Positions 40,290 to 49,297 of a stretch of 64,000 nucleotides of DNA are shown here, piece by piece. The DNA comes from CAVPTL01 sp963794415 (GTDB lineage: Bacteria; Actinomycetota; Thermoleophilia; Gaiellales; JAICJC01), in contig CAWCDI010000001.1 of NCBI GenBank assembly GCA_963794415.1, positions 806,001 to 870,000 of the forward strand, written 5' to 3'. Under the pieces are notes generated by a model. The model saw nothing but the letters and a program-made list of their open reading frames with translations, ran no database searches and was not told the DNA's origin. The position numbers were made by a program, and so were the translations under genes. Numbering within the stretch: position 1 is the first letter of the stretch; every line of letters begins with the position of its first letter.

Positions 40290-40597
40290 TGGAAAACTCC
40301 GGCTACCTCGGCGTGTTGACCTTCGACCTGCACTTCCCCGAGAGCCACTCGCTGAAGGCCAAGCGCAGCCATCTCCGCCACACCAAGGCACAGCTCGAGC
40401 GCCAGCTGGGAGCGTCTGTGGCCGAGGTCGACTTCCATGATCTGTGGCAGCGGGCGCGGCTCACGCTGGTGGTCGTCCGGCGCGAGTCACACGCGGCGGT
40501 GGAGGCTCTCGACCGCGCCGAGCGATACCTTTCGGCACAGGACTACGAGCTGACCAGCTGCACCCGCAGCCTGCTGTCGGTCGAGGAGGATCTATGA
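40289..40597 (+). CDS. DUF503 family protein (YlxP type)
   Basis: 102-residue protein of the DUF503/YlxP family, found beside rbfA and linked to ribosome assembly in Bacillus and other bacteria, with no defined activity. Family features include LTFDLHFPESHSLKAKRSHL near the N-terminus and VAEVDFHDLWQRARLTLVVV in the middle. It begins the second half of the ribosome/RNA operon after the antiporter insertion, and overlaps rbfA by ATGA. Confidence 0.9.
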   Translation: MENSGYLGVLTFDLHFPESHSLKAKRSHLRHTKAQLERQLGASVAEVDFHDLWQRARLTLVVVRRESHAAVEALDRAERYLSAQDYELTSCTRSLLSVEEDL

Positions 40598-40959
40598 GCA
40601 GGCCGCCGAGCGAGCGCATGCGAAAAGTGAATGAGGCCCTGCGCGAGGTGCTCGCGTCGGGCATCGAGTCGCTGGGTGACCCCGGCGTCGGCTTCGTGAC
40701 CGTCACGGGCGTCCAGGCGACGTCCGACCTGACCGAGGCCGCGGTCTACGTGAGCGTGCTCGGCAACGACAAGAAGCGCCAGCGCTCGCTGGAGTCGCTC
40801 CGCCGGGCCACCGGCGTCTTGCAGGGAAAGGTCGCACGGGAGCTGAAGTTCAGGCGCACGCCCTTGCTGACCTTCCACTATGATGAGACTCTCGATCGCG
40901 CGTTGCGCATGAATGACCTCCTCGAGCAGGAGCGCCCGGCGGTCGAGGACTCTCAATGA
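40594..40959 (+). CDS. rbfA: 30S ribosome-binding factor RbfA
   Basis: Binds helix 1 of 16S rRNA during 30S maturation. The KH-like fold (121 residues) has RMRKVNEALREVLASGIESL, GFVTVTGVQATSDLTEAAVYVSVL and RTPLLTFHYDETLDRALRM. AGGAGG just upstream of the ATG at 40594 gives a strong site. It overlaps DUF503 (ATGA) and nrnA (ATGA). Confidence 0.93.
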   Translation: MSRPPSERMRKVNEALREVLASGIESLGDPGVGFVTVTGVQATSDLTEAAVYVSVLGNDKKRQRSLESLRRATGVLQGKVARELKFRRTPLLTFHYDETLDRALRMNDLLEQERPAVEDSQ

Positions 40960-41975
40960 CGGATATCAGTCTGCAGCAAGACCTCGAACAGGTGGTCGCG
41001 GCCCTTGCGGCCGCCGATCGCGTGATGGTCGTGAGCCACGAGAACCCCGACGGCGACGCCATCGGCTCGCTGACGGCTGCCGCCACGGCGCTGCGCGGCC
41101 TCGGCAAAGAGGTGCGGACGTTCATCCACGCCGACTCCACCGTCCCGCACGAGCTGACGTTCCTCGACATGCAGGGCCTCGAGCGCACCATCGACCCGGC
41201 GTCGCTCGAGGGCTGGACGCTTCTGGCGCTCGACTGCGGCAACGAGCGGCGCATCGGCCCGGAGTACAAGGAGATTCTCGCCGCCTCGGCCAACGTCGTG
41301 GACATCGACCACCACCACGACAACAGCCGCTTCGGCTCGGCCAACCTCATCGACGGCCATGCATCGTCCACCGCCGAGATCCTGTCGCACGTCTTCGAGA
41401 AGCTCGGCGTCGAGCTCACGCCCGAGGTCGCCGAGGCGCTCTACGTCGGCCTCGTGACCGACACCGGCCGGTTCCAGTACCGCACCACGAGCGCCGAGGC
41501 ACTGCGCCTGGCCGCGCAGCTCGTCGACGCCGGCGCCAGCATCTCCAAGGTGTATGAGCTGGTGTTCGAGAGCCAGCCGTACGGAAAGCTCCAGCTGCTC
41601 GGCCGCGTGATCGCCAACACGCAGCCGTACGAGGGCGGCCGGCTCCTCATCGGACACGTGACCCGCGAGGATCTCGCATTCGTGGACGGCGACGAGGCCA
41701 CCACCGAGGGCCTCATCGACGACCTCCGAAGCGTCGAGGGCGTCGAGGTGGCCAGCGTCATCCGCGAGCAGGTTCCGCTCCCCGACGGCTCGATCCCCGA
41801 GAACCGCGTGTCGCTGCGGTCGCGCGGGGGCGTCGATGTCTCGGTCATCGCCCGGAAGTCGAGGGGCGGCGGTCACAAGCTGGCAGCCGGGTTCTCGCAC
41901 AGCGGCACCGTCGATGAGATCCGCGCCTTCATCGTCGCGGAAGTCTCGGCTCAGCTGGCCGCAACCGCGGCCTGA
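40956..41975 (+). CDS. nrnA: DHH-family nanoRNase/pAp phosphatase (NrnA-like)
   Basis: DHH/DHHA1 phosphoesterase that degrades very short RNAs and 3'-phosphoadenosine 5'-phosphate. Metal ligands are in HENPDGDAIGS, LDCGNE, DIDHHHDNS (DHH) and LYVGLVTDTGRFQY. The DHHA1 RNA-binding end contains SRGGGHKLAAGFS (GGGH motif). 339 residues. It begins at an ATGA overlap with rbfA, the usual order rbfA-nrnA-truB. Confidence 0.92.
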   Translation: MTDISLQQDLEQVVAALAAADRVMVVSHENPDGDAIGSLTAAATALRGLGKEVRTFIHADSTVPHELTFLDMQGLERTIDPASLEGWTLLALDCGNERRIGPEYKEILAASANVVDIDHHHDNSRFGSANLIDGHASSTAEILSHVFEKLGVELTPEVAEALYVGLVTDTGRFQYRTTSAEALRLAAQLVDAGASISKVYELVFESQPYGKLQLLGRVIANTQPYEGGRLLIGHVTREDLAFVDGDEATTEGLIDDLRSVEGVEVASVIREQVPLPDGSIPENRVSLRSRGGVDVSVIARKSRGGGHKLAAGFSHSGTVDEIRAFIVAEVSAQLAATAA

Positions 41976-41977
41976 CG

Positions 41978-42841
41978 ATGACCGGCCAGGGCGGCATGTT
42001 CCTCGTGGACAAGCCCGCCGGGCCCTCATCCTTCGGGGTGCTCCGGCAGCTTCGGCCTGCGCTCGGCAAGAAGCAGGGCCACGCCGGCACCCTCGACCCG
42101 TTCGCCACCGGCCTTCTGCTGGTGCTCGCAGGGCGGGCGACCAGGCTCGCGCAGTACCTCTCGGGCATGGACAAGAGCTACCGCGCGGTGGTGCAGTTCG
42201 GCGCGCGCTCGTCAACGCTCGATCCCGAGGGTGAGATCGAGCCGTCCGGCGCAACCACCGAGCTCGCTGCCGTCCGGCTGGCTGCTGCCGCCCAGGTGGG
42301 GGAGATCCTCCAGCAGGTGCCCGCCGCCTCGGCGGTGAAGATCGATGGCAAGCGCTCGTATGCCCGCATGCGAAGCGGCGAGACCGTCACCGCCGCCCCG
42401 CGCCTGGTTCGCATCAGCGCGCTGGAGGTGCGCAGCTTCGATGCCGGCGTGCAGCGGGCCGAGATCGACGTGACGTGCTCCAAGGGCACCTACGTGCGGC
42501 AGATCGCCTCCGACCTTGGCGAGGCCACCGGGGCCGGCGCGTACTGCCTCGAGCTGCGCCGCCTCACGATCGGCCCGTGGAGCGTTGAGGACGCAGGCAC
42601 GCCCGAGCAGATCACGGCCCAGCCGCTGGGCCGCTGGTATCGCACGCCGTTCGAGGCGATCGCCCACCTGCCCAGCCACGAGCTCTCTGCCGCCGAGCGC
42701 GCCCTGATCGCAAACGGCCGGGCGATCGACGCCGCGGCCGACGACGCTGGCGAGGTCGTGCGGCTGGCAAGCGATGGGGAGCTGGTGGCGGTCGCCGAGC
42801 ACCGCTCGGGTCGGCTTCATCCGATCATGGTGCTGGCATGA
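41978..42841 (+). CDS. truB: tRNA pseudouridine(55) synthase
   Basis: Makes pseudouridine 55 in the T arm of tRNA. The catalytic Asp is in GHAGTLDPFATGLLLVL, and VDKPAGPSSF, DKSYRAVVQFG, KIDGKRSYARMRSG and CSKGTYVRQIASDLG are the other TruB blocks. 287 residues including a C-terminal PUA-like end. It starts 2 nt after nrnA and overlaps ribF by ATGA. Confidence 0.94.
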   Translation: MTGQGGMFLVDKPAGPSSFGVLRQLRPALGKKQGHAGTLDPFATGLLLVLAGRATRLAQYLSGMDKSYRAVVQFGARSSTLDPEGEIEPSGATTELAAVRLAAAAQVGEILQQVPAASAVKIDGKRSYARMRSGETVTAAPRLVRISALEVRSFDAGVQRAEIDVTCSKGTYVRQIASDLGEATGAGAYCLELRRLTIGPWSVEDAGTPEQITAQPLGRWYRTPFEAIAHLPSHELSAAERALIANGRAIDAAADDAGEVVRLASDGELVAVAEHRSGRLHPIMVLA

Positions 42842-43764
42842 CCGACGTCTACATGAGCCACGACCTGGTGCCGCCGGCGGATCGGTCGCTGGCCATCGGC
42901 ACCTTCGACGGCGTCCACCTGGGACATCGCGCCGTGATCGAGGCGGCCATCGCGACCGCGGCGGATCGAGCCCTGCGATCGGCTGTCGTCACCTTCCATC
43001 CCCACCCGATGGAGATCGTGCGGCCCGGGCTCGCGCCGCCCGAGCTCTCGACCATCTCCCGCCGCATCGAGCTCGCCCGCGAGCTGGGGCCCGACGAGGT
43101 GGTGGTGGTGCCGTTCACGCCCGAGCTCTCGCAGATGGATGCCGGGCGGTTCGGCCGCGAGGTGATCAGCCGCTGCCTGGGCGCCCGCGCCGTCAGCGTC
43201 GGCGAGAACTTCCGCTACGGCCACCGCGCCGCCGGCACCACCCAGCAGCTCTCGGAGTCCGGCGCCGAGCTGGGCTTCGACGTGAACGTCATGCCGCTCC
43301 TGCAGATGGACGGCGAGCCCGTGTCGTCGTCGCGCATCCGCGCGCTGGTGGGCGCGGGGGACATGGAGGGCGCCGCCCGGCTGCTCGGCCGGCCCGCGTG
43401 GCTCGACGGCGAGGTCGTCCACGGCGACAAGCGCGGCCGTGAGATCGGCTTTCCCACCGCAAACGTCGGGTCGGGGCCGCTGGCGGTGCTGCCCGGCCGC
43501 GGCATCTACGCCGGGCGTGCCCACCTGCCGGAGAGCTCCCACGTGGCGGCGATCAGCGTCGGCTACAACCCGACGTTCACCGACGTGCGCGACGGCATCA
43601 AGGTGGAGGCCTACCTGCTCGACTTCGACGCCGACATCTACGGCTCGCCGATCCAGCTCGAGTTCGTCCACCGGCTCCGCGACGAGCTCACCTTCAGCTC
43701 GGTCGATGCGCTCGTGGAGCAGCTGCACCAGGATGTCCTCCAGACGCGGTCACTGCTGGCGTGA
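42838..43764 (+). CDS. ribF: bifunctional riboflavin kinase / FAD synthetase
   Basis: Converts riboflavin to FMN and FAD. The N-terminal adenylyltransferase domain has AIGTFDGVHLGHRAVIEAA, TFHPHPMEIVRPG and VGENFRYGHRAAG with SSSRIRALV. The C-terminal kinase domain has GREIGFPTANV (metal/ATP site) and VHRLRDELTFSS. 308 residues. It overlaps truB and hutD (ATGA-type junctions). Confidence 0.94.
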   Translation: MTDVYMSHDLVPPADRSLAIGTFDGVHLGHRAVIEAAIATAADRALRSAVVTFHPHPMEIVRPGLAPPELSTISRRIELARELGPDEVVVVPFTPELSQMDAGRFGREVISRCLGARAVSVGENFRYGHRAAGTTQQLSESGAELGFDVNVMPLLQMDGEPVSSSRIRALVGAGDMEGAARLLGRPAWLDGEVVHGDKRGREIGFPTANVGSGPLAVLPGRGIYAGRAHLPESSHVAAISVGYNPTFTDVRDGIKVEAYLLDFDADIYGSPIQLEFVHRLRDELTFSSVDALVEQLHQDVLQTRSLLA

Positions 43765-44321
43765 CCGTCGTGCGCGCAGCAGACCAGGTGCGCATGCCGT
43801 GGAAGAACGGCGGCGGGGTCACGAGCGAGGTCGCGCGGGCGCCCGAGGGCGGGGGAGGCGACTTCGACTGGCGCATCAGCATCGCCGAGGTGGCCGAGGG
43901 CGGGCCGTTCTCGAGCTTCCCGGGCATCGACCGCGTCATCATCCGGCTGGGCGAGGCGCCGCTCGTGCTCGACGTGGACGGGGTCGAGCACGACCTCGCG
44001 CGGTTCGTCCCGTTCGCGTTCACGGGCGAGGCCGCCACATCGGCAGCGCTTCCCGGCGGCCCGACGCGCGACCTGAACGTCATGACCCGCCGCGGCCACG
44101 CGACTGCCGAGGTCTCGGTGCGCGTGCTGGAGGGCATCGACCGGCTCACGCCGCCGCTCGGCTTCCGCATGGCCGTGATCGTGCTCGAGGGCGTGCTCGA
44201 GGTGAGCACGGTGGAGGAGACCACTGAGCTGCACGAGCACGATGCGCTCGTGAGCGACGGCGGCGAGCCGCTGCTCCTGCAGAGCGGCCGGGCCCTGCTC
44301 GTGCTGGCCGAGCTGGGTTGA
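43761..44321 (+). CDS. HutD/Ves family cupin protein
   Basis: 186-residue bicupin-like protein of the HutD/Ves family, with the diagnostic N-terminus RMPWKNGGGVTSEVARAP and FDWRISIAEVAEGGPFSSFP. HutD members are associated with histidine utilisation and may bind formylglutamate-type ligands; no hut genes are nearby, so the role here is unknown. The GTG start overlaps ribF. The next gene is convergent, with a 1 nt gap between stops. Confidence 0.88.
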   Translation: MTVVRAADQVRMPWKNGGGVTSEVARAPEGGGGDFDWRISIAEVAEGGPFSSFPGIDRVIIRLGEAPLVLDVDGVEHDLARFVPFAFTGEAATSAALPGGPTRDLNVMTRRGHATAEVSVRVLEGIDRLTPPLGFRMAVIVLEGVLEVSTVEETTELHEHDALVSDGGEPLLLQSGRALLVLAELG

Positions 44322-44322
44322 G

Positions 44323-45261
<939 letters not shown>

Positions 45262-45439
45262 GTTGAACCCCTCGATTGATCGACGCCGACAGGGTATCCG
45301 GTGGGGCGGTGGGCGCAAACCGCTGCGGCAAGGCGGTCTGCTACCCTGCCGAGCGGCCTCATCGCGGTCCCGCGCCACTTGCCGGCACGGTTCTGGGATG
45401 GAGGCGTCCCGATGCACCTACGGCAAGGAGGTGGTAAGC
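45262..45439 (+). other. rpsO leader and divergent promoter region
   Basis: 178 bp with no coding potential. TACCCT (45342-45347) could be the rpsO -10, and the minus-strand TACCCT (45296-45291) that of the epimerase gene. The resulting rpsO leader of about 85 nt can form a short GGGA/TCCC hairpin around 45398-45413. This is a possible S15 autoregulatory site, but no known S15-binding motif is obvious. Confidence 0.35.
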
Positions 45440-45709
45440 ATGCCGCTTACCCAGGATCAGAAGTCCGAGCTCATTGCGAAGTTCGGCGAGAACGACAAGG
45501 ACACTGGATCGACCAAGGTGCAGGTGGCACTGCTCACTCAGCGGATTACCGAGCTGACCGAGCACATGAAGATCCACTCGCACGACCATCACTCGCGACG
45601 CGGCCTCCTCAAGATGGTGGGCCGGCGCCGCAGGCTTCTGACGTACATGCAGAGGCACGACCTGGAGGGCTATCGCGCCCTCATCAAGGAACTGGGCCTG
45701 CGCCGATAG
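45440..45709 (+). CDS. rpsO: 30S ribosomal protein S15
   Basis: Primary 16S rRNA-binding protein of the 30S platform. The 89-residue sequence has GSTKVQVALLTQRITELTEH, HSHDHHSRRGLLKMVGRRRR and LEGYRALIKELGLRR, all typical. A strong AAGGAGGTGG site lies just before the ATG at 45440. It is followed 58 nt later by pnp, as in most bacteria. Confidence 0.96.
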   Translation: MPLTQDQKSELIAKFGENDKDTGSTKVQVALLTQRITELTEHMKIHSHDHHSRRGLLKMVGRRRRLLTYMQRHDLEGYRALIKELGLRR

Positions 45710-45732
45710 CGGCCAGCCGGTTCACGGAGGAT

Positions 45733-45753
45733 GGCCCCCGCAATGGAGGGGCC
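45733..45753 (+). promoter_or_regulatory. hairpin in the rpsO-pnp spacer
   Basis: GGCCCC (45733-45738) pairs with GGGGCC (45748-45753) across a 9 nt loop, just before the pnp Shine-Dalgarno GGAGGAG. In enterobacteria a comparable pnp leader hairpin is the RNase III/PNPase autoregulation target; whether this one acts so is inference. Confidence 0.4.
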
Positions 45754-45767
45754 GGAGGAGACAGAGA

Positions 45768-48218
45768 ATGAGTATTGCAGTCGAACCGGAAGCGACTCGC
45801 GTCACCGCCACCATCGGTGACAAGGAGATCAGCTTCGAGACCGGGAACGTCGCCAAGCAGGCGCACGGAGCGGTCCTCGTACAGCAGGGAGATACGGTGG
45901 TGCTCGCCACCGCGGTGGGACGCACCGAGGGACGTGAGGGGGCCGATTTCTTCCCGCTGACGGTCGACGTCGAGGAGAAGGCGTACGCCGCCGGCAAGAT
46001 TCCCGGCGGATTTTTCAAGCGCGAGGGACGGGCCGGCGAGAAGGCCATCCTGAACGCCCGCATGGTCGACCGGCCCATCCGGCCGCTGTGGCCCAAGGGC
46101 TACAAGAACGAGGTCCAGATCATCGTGACCACGCTCTCGGCCGACATGGTCAACGGCCACGACATCCTGGCTATCAACGGCGCGTCGGCATCGCTGATGC
46201 TCTCGCCGATGCCCTTCCTGGGCCCGGTTGGCGCCGTTCGCATCGGCCGCATGGACGGCGACCTCGTCGTCAACCCGACCATGCCCGAGCTGAAGGAGTC
46301 AACGCTCGATCTGATCGTGTGCGGAACCCCCGAGGCCATCACCATGGTCGAGGCCGGCGCGCAGGAGGTCGATGAGGAGACGCTCATCGCCGCCCTCGAG
46401 CTCGCCCACGCCGAGATCAAGAAGCTGTGCCAGATCCAGATCGACCTGGCCGCCAAGGTCGGCCAGCCGAAGTGGGCCGACGGTGCCGTCACCGAGGGGC
46501 TGCGCCAGAAGCACGCCCAGTCGCTCCAGTCGGCAGTGTCCGGCGGTGGACTCTCCGCGCTCCAGCCGGCCGCCGACGCGATCATCGCGGACGAGACCCC
46601 CGCTGTCAGCGGAAGCTCGACCGAGGCTGACCTGCTTCAGCGCACGCGCACGCAGTTCGCGCTTGCAGACCTGGTCGTCGAGGCCCGCGAGGCCGCCGTC
46701 TACCCGGCAGTCAAGGAGCAGTTCGGCGACGCCGTCCGCGAGCTCACCGACGCCGAGCAGGACTCCAAGGAGCTCAAGTCGGCCAAGCGGCACGCGCTGC
46801 TGGATCAGATCGTCTCCGGCATCGACCTGCCGTTCCCGGCACGCAACGATGACGGCGTGCTCGACCCGGGTGCCAGGGCTGCCGTCTCGGCTGCCGTGGA
46901 CAAGCTCTACAAGGCCACCGTGCGCACCAAGATCGCGGTCGACAAGCGCCGTCCCGACGGTCGCTCCGAGACCGAGATCCGCCCGATCCACTCCGAGGTC
47001 TCGGTCATGCCCCGGACACACGGCTCGGCCCTCTTCACCCGCGGCCAGACGCAGGCGCTCACGCTTGCGACGCTCGGCACCGGCAAGGAGGAGCAGCGCA
47101 TCGACGACCTGTCGCTCGACGACACGAAGCGCTACATCCATCACTACAACTTCCCGCCGTACTCGGTGGGGGAGACCGGGTTCATGCGCGGCCCCAAGCG
47201 CCGCGACATCGGCCACGGCGCGCTCGCCGAGCGGGCGCTCCTGCCGGTCATCCCCAGCCAGGAGGACTTCCCGTACACCATGCGTCTGGTGTCCGAGATC
47301 CTGGAGTCGAACGGGTCGTCGTCGATGGCGTCGGTGTGCGGTTCGACGCTCTCGCTGATGGACGCCGGCGTGCCGATCAAGGCTCCGGTGGCGGGCATCG
47401 CCATGGGCCTGATCAAGGAGGGCGACGACTACGTCATCCTGACCGACATCCAGGGCGCCGAGGATCACCTCGGTGACATGGACTTCAAGGTCGCCGGCAC
47501 CGAGCAGGGCGTCACCGCGCTGCAGATGGACATCAAGATCACGGGTGTCACCACCGAGATCCTGCGAAACGCACTGACCCAGGCCCGCGAGGCCCGGCTG
47601 TTCATCCTCGGCAAGATGAGCGAGGCCCTGGCAGCTCCCCGCGACGATGTGGCGGCGCACGCACCGCGCATCATCTCGACCAAGGTGCCGCCGGACTACA
47701 TCGGCATGGTCATCGGCAAGGGCGGCGAGACCATCCGCGGCCTCGAGGCCGACTACGAGGTGCAGATCGACATCGAGGAAGACGGCACCATCCGCATCTA
47801 CGGTGCCAACGGTGAGCTGGCCGAGCAGGCCCGCAGCACCATCGACGCGATGTGCAAGGACGTCGAGGTCGGGGACGAGTACACCGGCAAGGTCGTGAAG
47901 ATCGCCGATTTCGGTGCCTTCATCGAGCTCCGCAAGGGCGTCGACGGCCTGCTGCACGTGAGCCGCATCCTCCCGAAGGGCAACCGGCTGCAGTCGGCCG
48001 CCCAGGTCATGGAGCGAGGCGACGTCGTACGAGTCCAGGTGGTCGAGGTCGACAAGGATCGCGGCCGCATCGGCCTCACCTTGCAGGCCAAGCTCGACGG
48101 CGAGTCGGAGATCACTCCGGAGCAGCTGATCGAGGTCGCAGCATCCACGCCGGCTCCCGAGCCGCGTGAGGAGCGTCCGCGCGGCGGCGGTGGCCGCGAC
48201 CGCGGCGGGCGGCGCTAG
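45768..48218 (+). CDS. pnp: polynucleotide phosphorylase
   Basis: 3'-5' phosphorolytic exoribonuclease, core of RNA turnover. Two RNase PH-like domains are separated by a helical segment; the catalytic second domain has RRDIGHGALAERALLPV and ASVCGSTLSLMDAGVP with the SDIQGAEDHLGDMDFKVAG block. The KH domain (IGMVIGKGGETIRGLEADYE) and an S1 domain (GKVVKIADFGAFIELRKGVD) close the protein, followed by an Arg/Gly-rich tail. At 816 residues it is longer than the Escherichia coli enzyme, mainly in the interdomain region. A strong terminator follows. Confidence 0.96.
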   Translation: MSIAVEPEATRVTATIGDKEISFETGNVAKQAHGAVLVQQGDTVVLATAVGRTEGREGADFFPLTVDVEEKAYAAGKIPGGFFKREGRAGEKAILNARMVDRPIRPLWPKGYKNEVQIIVTTLSADMVNGHDILAINGASASLMLSPMPFLGPVGAVRIGRMDGDLVVNPTMPELKESTLDLIVCGTPEAITMVEAGAQEVDEETLIAALELAHAEIKKLCQIQIDLAAKVGQPKWADGAVTEGLRQKHAQSLQSAVSGGGLSALQPAADAIIADETPAVSGSSTEADLLQRTRTQFALADLVVEAREAAVYPAVKEQFGDAVRELTDAEQDSKELKSAKRHALLDQIVSGIDLPFPARNDDGVLDPGARAAVSAAVDKLYKATVRTKIAVDKRRPDGRSETEIRPIHSEVSVMPRTHGSALFTRGQTQALTLATLGTGKEEQRIDDLSLDDTKRYIHHYNFPPYSVGETGFMRGPKRRDIGHGALAERALLPVIPSQEDFPYTMRLVSEILESNGSSSMASVCGSTLSLMDAGVPIKAPVAGIAMGLIKEGDDYVILTDIQGAEDHLGDMDFKVAGTEQGVTALQMDIKITGVTTEILRNALTQAREARLFILGKMSEALAAPRDDVAAHAPRIISTKVPPDYIGMVIGKGGETIRGLEADYEVQIDIEEDGTIRIYGANGELAEQARSTIDAMCKDVEVGDEYTGKVVKIADFGAFIELRKGVDGLLHVSRILPKGNRLQSAAQVMERGDVVRVQVVEVDKDRGRIGLTLQAKLDGESEITPEQLIEVAASTPAPEPREERPRGGGGRDRGGRR

Positions 48219-48232
48219 CCACTGAAGCACGG

Positions 48233-48284
48233 CGGCCCGTGCATGTGGGGTGCTCGAAGCACCTCGCATGCGCGGGCCGTTTTT
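48233..48284 (+). terminator. intrinsic terminator after pnp
   Basis: A long hairpin with CGGCCCG (48233-48239) pairing to CGGGCCG (48273-48279), inner pairs GCATG/CATGC and GGTGCT/AGCACC, then TTTTT (48280-48284). It is the clearest Rho-independent terminator in the window and ends the rpsO-pnp unit. Confidence 0.9.
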
Positions 48285-48352
48285 GTTGGAGCTTTGTGAT
48301 GATCTGAGCCAGACCTGCGCGCATGGCACCCGCGCACGGCGATACTGAGGGC

Positions 48353-49270
48353 ATGCTCGTCTGGGCCCAGAAATCCACGTCCTCGTCGTTCACCGACTCG
48401 CTGCCCGGCGACCCCTGGCAGACGCTCGGGCTCATCATCGTCGTCTTCGCGGTGGCCTGGCTCATCGCGAGCTGGTCGAACCGGGTAGCCACATGGATCG
48501 TTCGCCGCAACGAGCGCAAGCACCTCGACCGCGACGAGGCCGACACCGGCGTCTTCCGCGGCCTGCAGCGGCGTGAGACCGCCGTCTCGCTGATCCGCAC
48601 CACGCTTCGCTACACGGTGTTCGGCATCGCGCTCTTCTACGCGCTCGCGCAGATCCCCGGAGCCGGCAAGGTCACGACCGTCGCAGGCGCATCGCTCATC
48701 GTGCTGCTCATCGCGTTCTCGGGCCAGCGGTTTCTGACCGACATCCTGGCCGGGGCATTCATGTTCTTCGAGGGGTGGTTCGCGGTGGGCGACAACATCA
48801 CGGTGGAGCCGTGGTCGCTCGAGGGCATCGTCGAGGAGGTGGGCCTTCGCTCCACGCGCCTTCGCAGCGTCACCGGGGAGGTGGTGCGCGTCAACAACTC
48901 GGCCATCTACGCGACCAGGGTCAGACCCACCGGCGCCCGCGAGATCGCCCTCGAGATGTACGCGTCCGACGAGGAGCGGGCCCGGGCGCTCATCGCCGAT
49001 CTCGCCTCGATCGTCCCCAAGGGCCCCACCCAGTTCGTGATCGCGCCGTGGGTGGAGGAGACCGAGCAGCTGGACGACGGCCTCGTCCGCGTGCGGGTGA
49101 GGGCAACCGTCGCCTACGGCCGCGAGTGGCTGGCCGAGCAGTTCATGCCCGACCTCCTCAAGGAGCGCGCCCCCGACGACCTGATCAAGCACGGCCCGGT
49201 GGTCATGCACGTGGACGAGAGCGCCAACCGCCGCTTCGCACGATCGCTCGCACTCAGCAAGCGCCGCTGA
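48353..49270 (+). CDS. MscS-type mechanosensitive ion channel
   Basis: Membrane channel that relieves osmotic shock. Three hydrophobic helices (about residues 22-42, 80-100 and 108-135) precede the beta domain. The pore-lining helix and beyond show SGQRFLTDILAGAFMFFEGWFAVGDNI, and RSTRLRSVTGEVVRVNNSAI is the typical MscS middle domain. The ATG at 48353 (305 residues) is preferred over an upstream ATG at 48323 because a GATACT -10-like element ends 6 nt before it. Confidence 0.88.
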   Translation: MLVWAQKSTSSSFTDSLPGDPWQTLGLIIVVFAVAWLIASWSNRVATWIVRRNERKHLDRDEADTGVFRGLQRRETAVSLIRTTLRYTVFGIALFYALAQIPGAGKVTTVAGASLIVLLIAFSGQRFLTDILAGAFMFFEGWFAVGDNITVEPWSLEGIVEEVGLRSTRLRSVTGEVVRVNNSAIYATRVRPTGAREIALEMYASDEERARALIADLASIVPKGPTQFVIAPWVEETEQLDDGLVRVRVRATVAYGREWLAEQFMPDLLKERAPDDLIKHGPVVMHVDESANRRFARSLALSKRR

Positions 49271-49284
49271 CGCCAACTCGGGGC

Positions 49285-49290
49285 TACCAT
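49285..49290 (+). promoter_or_regulatory. -10 element of a leaderless promoter for the M16 peptidase gene
   Basis: TACCAT, 7 nt, ATG at 49298. The alternative ATG at 49289 overlaps the element, which favours 49298 as the start. Confidence 0.5.
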
Positions 49291-49297
49291 GCGCCGG

